A DNA stretch of 7,742 nucleotides from Kiritimatiellia bacterium. GTDB taxonomy: Bacteria > Verrucomicrobiota > Kiritimatiellia > CAIQIC01 > Lenti-01. The DNA lies in the NCBI GenBank assembly GCA_018432565.1, contig JAHDSS010000518.1, positions 1-7,742 on the forward strand. Direction: 5' to 3'. Below the pieces are notes generated by a model that searched no databases, had not been told where the DNA came from, and worked only from the letters and a program-made list of their open reading frames with translations. Positions 1 to 4,884 of the stretch are shown here, piece by piece (the first letter of the stretch is position 1; each line of letters starts with the position of its first letter). The translations under genes were made by a program, and so were the position numbers.

Positions 1-810
1 GTTGAGGACGGCCGGATTGTCGGGATCCAGGGCCAGGGCGGAGCGGAAGACCGGGATGGCGTCGCGGTAGCGTTTTTTTCGGACGAGGATGTTGCCCCGC
101 CCCATCAGGGCATCGAAATCCGTCCCGGTCGGGGAGGCGTCCTGGATGGCGTCGTAGGCGGCCTGGGCGCGACGGTAGTTGCCTTTGCGGAACCAGAAAT
201 CGGCCAGGACGAGCTGCTGCTCGCGGGTGGGGTTCATGCGGCGCACGCCGCCGGGGCGGACCAGGCACAGGGCGGCATGCTTGAGAGGTTCGCGGCGGGC
301 GAAAAACTCCCGTTCCGGCAGCGCCTGGATTTCGCCGTTGCCGTCGAGCAGTTCGACGAGGCCGGCGCGTCGGTCCCAGGCGACGGGAATGACGGGCGCG
401 GCGGTGGCGCTGTAGGTCGTGCCGGGAGGCAGCAGGATCAGCAGGGGGCGGTTGTGTCCGAGTTCCCGCCACAGCCAGGTTTCGTCCGCCTTGATCGTCA
501 TCAGGACCCGCTGGCGGGACTGGGCGGCGCGGCGAAGGGCGTTGCGGTCCATGTGGCCGTGGCGGGCGGCGGGGGGGATGATGGATTCCATGTCGGCGGC
601 GGACAGCCGCAGGCCGTTGGCGCGGAAGAAGGCTTCGAGAACGGCGCGATCCGCACGCAGGTGGTTGGATGTCACTTCCGGGAGAGGCCGCAGGGCGCGC
701 CGGGAGGTATCGGACGGGACCGTGGCGCAACCGGCCATGCCCATCAGGAAGAGGATCCCGGCGGCTCCGGCAATCCATTGGATCAGCGGCCGGAAGCGGA
801 GACAATTCAT
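1..810 (-). CDS. Lipoprotein with degenerate C39-peptidase-like domain and TPRs (PA2778-like), 3' end beyond window
   Basis: The first 270 codons read without a stop from an ATG at 810-808 to the left edge; the end is not visible. Residues 9-28 form a hydrophobic signal ending in MAGC, so Cys28 is a likely lipidation site. Residues about 42-190 follow the layout of the C39-like domain of PA2778-family proteins: a helix, a hydrophobic PLLILLPPG strand (122-130), a strand ending A-W-D (144-146) and a closing segment HAALCLVRPG. TPRs follow at about 199-232 and 233-266 (RKKRYRDAIPVF, then ALALDPDNP), with a third beginning at the edge. By spacing, the catalytic Cys of the usual CGPA motif corresponds to Ala53 and the catalytic His of HYxVVxGYD to about Ala138. 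The only Cys residues after the signal are Cys28 and Cys182. I infer a non-catalytic, perhaps binding, role at a membrane; the family call rests on recalled family patterns. It is the second gene of a unit with the BON lipoprotein 28 nt upstream. Only a weak GGCGG precedes the ATG. Confidence 0.72.
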   Translation of the reverse strand, partial: MNCLRFRPLIQWIAGAAGILFLMGMAGCATVPSDTSRRALRPLPEVTSNHLRADRAVLEAFFRANGLRLSAADMESIIPPAARHGHMDRNALRRAAQSRQRVLMTIKADETWLWRELGHNRPLLILLPPGTTYSATAAPVIPVAWDRRAGLVELLDGNGEIQALPEREFFARREPLKHAALCLVRPGGVRRMNPTREQQLVLADFWFRKGNYRRAQAAYDAIQDASPTGTDFDALMGRGNILVRKKRYRDAIPVFRSALALDPDNPAVLN

Positions 811-838
811 AAGCCGCCGGGGTGGTGGGGAGAGGGGG

Positions 839-1141
839 CTAGCGGCGGCGCGTGCGGTCGAGCACGTCGAAGATGCCGGGGGTGCCTTCGAGGATCTGGA
901 TGGCGCGCTGGCGGGTGGCCTGGTTGGGAACCGTTCCATACAGCGTGGCCATGCCGCTGTCCACGGTGATGCTCAGGGTGGCGCTGGCGGTCATGGAGTC
1001 GCTGTTGAGGCGGCTGGAGGCCAGCGCGGCAATGCCTTCGTCGCTGGCGGGCTCGGCGTCCCATCCGGCGTCCTGCAGGGCGGTGCAGCCGAAACCGGCA
1101 AAGAGTAGGCAAACAGAAGCAAGCAGGCGGATTGTTTTCAT
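839..1141 (-). CDS. Small BON-domain lipoprotein
   Basis: The 100-residue product starts at ATG 1141-1139 and ends at TAG 841-839. Residues 1-19 are a compact lipoprotein signal: Lys2 and Arg5, a hydrophobic core, then AGFGC with Cys19 as the likely lipidated residue. The rest, about 33-98, fits one BON domain: an N-terminal helix (DEGIAALASSRL), a strand pair with the diagnostic turn DSGMATLYGTV (61-71), then a helix and the closing GTPGIFDVLDRTRRR. BON domains in OsmY- and Kon-type proteins are associated with membrane or envelope-surface binding, and family members usually have a G-x-V-x-L-x-G core, seen here as G-M-A-T-L-Y-G. It is the first gene of a leftward pair with the C39-like/TPR lipoprotein, so both are probably made together and anchored to the same membrane. 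The single short domain means it probably acts as an adaptor rather than an enzyme. The specific role is unknown. Confidence 0.85.
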   Translation of the reverse strand: MKTIRLLASVCLLFAGFGCTALQDAGWDAEPASDEGIAALASSRLNSDSMTASATLSITVDSGMATLYGTVPNQATRQRAIQILEGTPGIFDVLDRTRRR

Positions 1142-1191
1142 TCAGTCATCCGGGATTGTGCATGGCGGGGGGTGAATCCATTCTGCCGGCA

Positions 1192-1220
1192 AGCCTAGCC
1201 TTGGATATTCGCCTTGTCAA
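1192..1220 (-). promoter_or_regulatory. Candidate sigma-70-type promoter for the BON/C39-like lipoprotein unit
   Basis: On the minus strand, TTGACA (1220-1215, perfect -35 consensus) is followed after exactly 17 nt by TAGGCT (1197-1192), which keeps the T, A and final T of the -10 consensus. This places the transcript start near 1185, about 45 nt before the BON gene ATG. The match is good at -35 and mediocre at -10. It overlaps the 13-bp repeats, which may be regulator sites. Confidence 0.4.
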
Positions 1221-1236
1221 TGCGCCTTGGCAATGG
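1198..1236. repeat. Three 13-bp direct repeats, GCCTTG-headed
   Basis: Three adjacent units of exactly 13 bp: GCCTTGGATATTC (1198-1210), GCCTTGTCAATGC (1211-1223) and GCCTTGGCAATGG (1224-1236). GCCTTG is invariant in all three, and the last two differ at two positions. The array lies across the candidate leftward promoter, with the second unit containing its -35 hexamer. It is non-coding and could be an iterated regulator site or chance. Confidence 0.55.
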
Positions 1237-1273
1237 ACGGCCGGAGGGATTTCATGAACGGAAGGGGAAGAAA

Positions 1274-1321
1274 CCTGCGCAAGGCAGGACAAGAGGACGC
1301 GCCCCTCGTGCGTGTGGGGCG
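1274..1321. other. Two short GC hairpins in the divergent intergenic region
   Basis: Two small inverted repeats occur here: CCTGC/GCAGG (1274-1278 with 1284-1288, 5-nt loop) and CGCCCC/GGGGCG (1300-1305 with 1316-1321, 10-nt loop). No T-run follows on either strand, so neither looks like a standard intrinsic terminator. In a GC-rich genome such stems can arise by chance. Confidence 0.25.
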
Positions 1322-1362
1322 GGAGGGTTTGCGTCTGAATGCAAATTTAATGTGAACATGCA

Positions 1363-1391
1363 TTGCGGTCGACCGACCGCCGGTTCATAAT
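1363..1391 (+). promoter_or_regulatory. Candidate promoter of the beta-barrel unit
   Basis: TTGCGG (1363-1368, TTG conserved) and CATAAT (1386-1391, five of six to the -10 consensus) are separated by exactly 17 nt. The start point would fall near 1398, within about 2 nt of the ATG at 1400, implying a leaderless or nearly leaderless message. That agrees with the lack of a Shine-Dalgarno sequence before the ATG. A second possible -10, TTTAAT at 1346-1351, would give a leader of about 40 nt but lacks a convincing -35. Confidence 0.4.
1365..1380. promoter_or_regulatory. Perfect inverted repeat in promoter spacer, possible operator
   Basis: GCGGTC (1365-1370), GACC, GACCGC (1375-1380) form a perfect 6-bp inverted repeat with a 4-bp centre. 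The first half also contains the 10-bp palindrome CGGTCGACCG (1366-1375). It overlaps the end of the candidate -35 and lies in the -35/-10 spacer, where a repressor site would be effective. No known regulator is assigned. Confidence 0.35.
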
Positions 1392-1399
1392 GTGTTGGT

Positions 1400-2668
1400 A
1401 TGAGGGATTGTATCCACGTTGGACGCCTGGTGGCGGGAATTTTATTCCTGCCGCTGCTTCTTTGCGCCCTTGCCGGACCGGGTGACGGCATCTCCTTCGC
1501 GTCCTGGGTGTTCAGCCCCTATCTGGAATTGAACGCCACGTACGATTCGAATGTGTATAAGGATTACGAAGACGAAATCGACGACGTGTTCATCGAGCCG
1601 GAACTGGGGCTGCGGTTCAGCTCCTCCGCCGATACCAACCGGACGTCCATTCGCGGCAACCTGTACGTGTCCGACCGCCGCTACGAGCAGGAAAAGAACC
1701 GCGATTTCATGACGTATGGCGATCACGTCAGCCTGCGGCACGGCGACGGCCGGCGGGCGCTGATCGAGCTGATCCAGAGCTACCGGCATCTGGACGACAA
1801 CGACCGGCACGCGGCGGACATCGAGACCACGCCGCTGGCGGCGGAAATGGTGCAGGACAGCAACACGCTGGATCTGGAGCGCGATGTCCACCAGCTGGGC
1901 GCGGCGGTGTCGCGCCGCATGACGGACAAGCTCAACCTGTCGCTGGCCTACCGGTACGCAGGGGTCGAATACGAAAATGAAACCCACGATCGCCTCGATC
2001 CCAAGGACCTGGGCGTGCCGCAGGGGCTGGATCTCGACGGACACATTGTCGAGTTGGACGGCGCCCTGGGGCTGACGGACAAAACGGACGCGTTTCTGAC
2101 GCTGCGCTACGGCTGGCAGTACCAGGAGGACACGCCCGGCCATGCCACGCTGACCACCGCGCGGGTGGGCCTGGATTCGCAGGGAACGGATAAAGTGGCC
2201 TACAGCGCCGGGATCGGCCTGGAACGCTACCAGCGGCCCCAGGAGGGGGTCGAGGATGCGGATGTGTATGTGAGCTTCAGCGCGACCGCGGACTGGTTCA
2301 TCACGGAAAAGCTCACCTTCCGCTGCGGCGGCTACAACGGCACCCAGTTTTCCTCCTTTTACTCCGGCAACGGCATGGAGTACATCAGCGGGTGGGCCGG
2401 CCTGGGCTACCGATGGAAACCCAGCGTCACCTTTTCCGTCCGCGGCATCTACCGCCAGGACGACTACCTCGACCCCGTCACGCACCAGGGCGTGACCCGG
2501 GACCGCGTGGACGACCGCGTGGAAGGCCATGCCCGCGTGGACTACCTCGCCCCGGGCGGATTCCTGCGCCTGTATCTGGAAGGCACCTATGACGAGGTGG
2601 ATTCCAATTTTGATTTCGCGGATTACGTGGACCAGCGGGTCATGCTGGGCGCCATCATCCGCTACTGA
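1400..2668 (+). CDS. Outer-membrane beta-barrel protein (putative porin-like, BBP2-type)
   Basis: The product is 422 residues. Residues 1-34 are a signal peptide: Arg2 and Arg9, a leucine-rich core at 11-25, and a probable cut near GISFA. The mature part is rich in alternating polar/aromatic strands typical of an outer-membrane barrel, and it ends in R-Y, an aromatic C-terminus as in the beta-signal recognised by the BAM machinery. The first strand carries LNATYDSNVYKD (44-55); a Y-D-[SD]-N-[VI] motif there is typical of the putative beta-barrel porin 2 group and of barrels near exopolysaccharide loci. Strand pairs with Asp/Asn-rich loops then continue to the end. The transport substrate, if any, is unknown. 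ATG 1400 is chosen because it gives the basic N-terminus of the signal peptide, although no ribosome binding site precedes it. The next gene starts 14 nt after the stop, so the two are probably co-transcribed. Confidence 0.8.
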   Translation: MRDCIHVGRLVAGILFLPLLLCALAGPGDGISFASWVFSPYLELNATYDSNVYKDYEDEIDDVFIEPELGLRFSSSADTNRTSIRGNLYVSDRRYEQEKNRDFMTYGDHVSLRHGDGRRALIELIQSYRHLDDNDRHAADIETTPLAAEMVQDSNTLDLERDVHQLGAAVSRRMTDKLNLSLAYRYAGVEYENETHDRLDPKDLGVPQGLDLDGHIVELDGALGLTDKTDAFLTLRYGWQYQEDTPGHATLTTARVGLDSQGTDKVAYSAGIGLERYQRPQEGVEDADVYVSFSATADWFITEKLTFRCGGYNGTQFSSFYSGNGMEYISGWAGLGYRWKPSVTFSVRGIYRQDDYLDPVTHQGVTRDRVDDRVEGHARVDYLAPGGFLRLYLEGTYDEVDSNFDFADYVDQRVMLGAIIRY

Positions 2669-2671
2669 CCC

Positions 2672-2677
2672 AGGGAG
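2672..2677 (+). promoter_or_regulatory. Ribosome binding site of the small secreted protein gene
   Basis: AGGGAG lies 5 nt before ATG 2683, inside the 14-nt gap after the beta-barrel stop. It fixes the start and contrasts with the upstream gene, which has no such site. Confidence 0.7.
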
Positions 2678-2682
2678 CACGT

Positions 2683-3219
2683 ATGAACGCCAACCGTTTC
2701 CTTGTTCTTGTCCTGGCCGGAGGCCTGCTGGCCGCGCCGGTTTACGGGGCCTTTCAAAAACCCTCCGACGAGCAGCTCGAAGCGGCGGCCCGGGATCCCG
2801 CGCTGGTGGGCGACCTGCTGACCGATGCCTCCATTGACCAGGCCGCCGAGACCGCCAAGGACGTGATTGCCGAAATCGTCAAGCTGGACCTGGAGCCGGA
2901 AGACCGCGACCAGCGCGTGGCGATGCTGGTCCGGTTCACCTTCCGGGCCATGCCGGAAAGCGTCTGGACGGATCTGGCCGTTTCGCTGGGCAAGTTCGTG
3001 GCGGCCAGCCCGAAGGCCAGCATGAATGCGGCCATTGTCTCGGCCATCCAGAAGTCGATCATCGAGACCACCGAACTGAAGAACGGAACGGCGTTCGGCA
3101 ACGCCTACATCATGGCCATGCAGACCGTGGCCGGCGCGCCGGGCGGCGGCAAGAACGTTCCGCCCCAGCCCCCGCCGCCTCCCGTGGCTCTGCCCTACGA
3201 AGGCCAGCGGCTTCGCTGA
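2683..3219 (+). CDS. Small secreted alpha-helical protein with proline-rich tail, unclassified
   Basis: I do not recognise a family for this 178-residue protein. It starts with a clear Sec signal peptide (Arg5, core at 6-19, AAPVYGA with cleavage near 22-23) and has no lipobox Cys, so it should be soluble in the periplasm or exported. Residues about 27-150 look almost wholly helical: acidic and alanine-rich segments, then an amphipathic stretch with SVWTDLAVSLGKFVAASP and AAIVSAIQKSII. The tail is flexible, with a GAPGGGK linker, then PPQPPPPP (161-168) and a short basic end. The mature part contains no Cys. A strong ribosome binding site precedes the ATG, and the position 14 nt after the beta-barrel gene argues for a role with that barrel, for example as a periplasmic partner. 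This is inference from context only. The proline run might span the periplasm or contact a partner. Confidence 0.75.
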   Translation: MNANRFLVLVLAGGLLAAPVYGAFQKPSDEQLEAAARDPALVGDLLTDASIDQAAETAKDVIAEIVKLDLEPEDRDQRVAMLVRFTFRAMPESVWTDLAVSLGKFVAASPKASMNAAIVSAIQKSIIETTELKNGTAFGNAYIMAMQTVAGAPGGGKNVPPQPPPPPVALPYEGQRLR

Positions 3220-3222
3220 CCC

Positions 3223-3237
3223 CCGCCCGGCGGGCGG
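3223..3237. terminator. GC hairpin between convergent genes, possible weak bidirectional terminator
   Basis: CCGCCC (3223-3228), a GGC loop and GGGCGG (3232-3237) form a perfect 6-bp GC stem. It fills most of the 26-bp gap between the stop of the secreted-protein gene and the stop of prfC, which is where a shared terminator would sit. Neither strand has a following T-run, so the terminator reading is tentative. Confidence 0.35.
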
Positions 3238-3245
3238 CCGCCTCC

Positions 3246-4832
3246 CTACAGCGCCCCGGGCAGCTTGTGCAGCACCGTCCGGGGATGCTTTTCGAGGAAA
3301 TAGTTCAGTTCCCATTCCGCCGTGAACAGCAGGACGGGCCGCTGGCGGGCGTCGAGGGCGAGGCGAGCGCTGCTGGGGAGGAGATCGGGGGTGACGGTCT
3401 CCCCGGCGGGATCCACCCAGCGCAGGATGGACCAGGGCGCGGGCTCCAGGCGCGTGGTCGCGCCGTATTCGTTTTCGAGGCGGTACTGGAGCACCTCGAA
3501 CTGGAGCGGGCCGACCGCCCCCAGCAGCGGCGCGCGCGTGGCGGCATCCGGAATCGTGAAGGACTGCACCGCGCCTTCCTGCAGCAGGTGATCCAGGCCC
3601 GCCCGGATCCGCTTGAACTGCGCGGGGCTGGAAGGGTGCAGGTACGCGAAGCTCTCGGCGGCGAAGGACGGCAGGGGATCGTAGGCGATGGCCGGGTCTT
3701 CGGAAATCGTGTCGCCGATGCCGAATTCGGGATGCCCCACCAGCCCGATGACGTCGCCGGGAAAGGCCTGGTCCACCGTCTCGCGGTCGCGGGCGAACAT
3801 CTTTCGGGAGTTGGACAGGCGGAGAGTCTTGCCGGAGCGGACATGGACCGCTTTCATGTCGCGCTCGAAGACGCCGGAACAGATGCGCAGGAAGGCGATC
3901 TGATCGCGGTGATGGGGATCCATGTTCGACTGGATCTTGAAGATGAATCCGGAGAAGGCGGGATGGGCGGGCGCGACGGTCTGGTCGCCGGCGCGGCGCG
4001 GGCCGGGAGGCGGGGCGTGATCAAGGAAGAAGTCCAGCAGGAGCTGGACGCCGAAGTTGTTGAGGGCGCTGCCGAAGAAGACCGGAGTCATGTCGCCGGA
4101 GCGGACGGCTTCCTCGTCGAAGGTCTCTCCCGCCGCGTCGAGCATGTCGAGATCCTCGACCAGGGATCGGAACACATCCGGCGCCAGGCGGTCGCGGACC
4201 ATGGGATCCTGGATGGAGTGCAGGGCCTCGGGGGCGCGGTAGGCGCCGCCGACGGTGCGCTCGAAAAAGTGTGCCAGCCCGCCCTGGCGGTCGTACACCC
4301 CGCGGAAGTCCACGCCGTCGCCCAGCGGCCAGTTCATTGCGCAGACCGGCAGCTGCAGGGTGCTTTCGATTTCGTCGAGCAGCTCGAGCGGATGCCGGGC
4401 CGGACGGTCGAGCTTGTTCATGAACGTGAAGATCGGAATGCCCCGCAGGCGGCAGATTTCGAACAGCTTGCGCGTCTGGCTTTCGATGCCCTTGGCGGCG
4501 TCAATGACCATGATGACGGCATCCACGGCCATGAGCACGCGGTAGGTGTCCTCGGAGAAATCGCGGTGGCCGGGGGTATCGAGCAGGTTGACGACGAAGT
4601 CCCGGTATTCGAACTGGAGGACGGTGGAGCTGACGGAGATGCCGCGCTGTTTTTCGAGCTCCATCCAGTCGGAGGTGGTGGTGCGCTGGTTGCGGCGGGC
4701 GGTGACGGAGCCGGCGAGCTGGACGGCGCCGCCGTAGAGCAGGAGCTTCTCCGTCAGCGTGGTTTTGCCGGCATCGGGGTGGGAGATGATGGCGAGGGTG
4801 CGCCGCCGGGCGGTTTCCTGCGCGGCGTTCAC
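3246..4832 (-). CDS. prfC: Peptide chain release factor 3 (translational GTPase)
   Basis: RF3 is a cytosolic GTPase that drives recycling of RF1 and RF2 from the ribosome after peptide release. The product is 528 residues, essentially the length of the Escherichia coli protein (529). All GTPase motifs are intact: G1 SHPDAGKTT (17-25), G2 region RGISVSST (63-70), G3 DTPGH (85-89), G4 NKLD (139-142) and G5 SAL (255-257). The segment SDWMELEKQRGIS (54-66) is a signature of RF3 as opposed to EF-G. A domain 2 barrel and C-terminal domain 3 complete the usual architecture. The start is GTG 4832-4830, supported by GGAAG 5 nt upstream; the ATG further upstream (4863) is out of frame. It ends with TAG 3248-3246. 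The flanking genes are unrelated, so it looks like a stand-alone housekeeping gene. I see no truncation or missing residue. Confidence 0.97.
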   Translation of the reverse strand: MNAAQETARRRTLAIISHPDAGKTTLTEKLLLYGGAVQLAGSVTARRNQRTTTSDWMELEKQRGISVSSTVLQFEYRDFVVNLLDTPGHRDFSEDTYRVLMAVDAVIMVIDAAKGIESQTRKLFEICRLRGIPIFTFMNKLDRPARHPLELLDEIESTLQLPVCAMNWPLGDGVDFRGVYDRQGGLAHFFERTVGGAYRAPEALHSIQDPMVRDRLAPDVFRSLVEDLDMLDAAGETFDEEAVRSGDMTPVFFGSALNNFGVQLLLDFFLDHAPPPGPRRAGDQTVAPAHPAFSGFIFKIQSNMDPHHRDQIAFLRICSGVFERDMKAVHVRSGKTLRLSNSRKMFARDRETVDQAFPGDVIGLVGHPEFGIGDTISEDPAIAYDPLPSFAAESFAYLHPSSPAQFKRIRAGLDHLLQEGAVQSFTIPDAATRAPLLGAVGPLQFEVLQYRLENEYGATTRLEPAPWSILRWVDPAGETVTPDLLPSSARLALDARQRPVLLFTAEWELNYFLEKHPRTVLHKLPGAL

Positions 4833-4837
4833 GGCTG

Positions 4838-4842
4838 CTTCC
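4838..4842 (-). promoter_or_regulatory. Ribosome binding site deciding the GTG start of prfC
   Basis: On the minus strand GGAAG lies 5 nt before GTG 4832. This supports the non-ATG start over any in-frame alternative. Confidence 0.6.
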
Positions 4843-4884
4843 GGATGGTCAACGGGGTGGGCATGAAGGCGCGGATTGTTTCAG

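Noticed and set aside
277..1108. Overlapping plus-strand open frames opposite the lipoprotein genes
   Set aside because: They are Gly/Ala/Arg-rich mirror frames. The minus strand encodes two lipoproteins with lipoboxes and recognisable domains.
1442..2680. 412-codon open frame on the minus strand opposite the beta-barrel gene
   Set aside because: It has no signal, domain or ribosome binding site, while the sense frame has a signal peptide, barrel pattern and proper C-terminus.
4876..4884. TTG at 4876 as start of the glycosyltransferase
   Set aside because: It adds only three residues and has no better ribosome binding site than ATG 4885; the ATG is the simpler choice.
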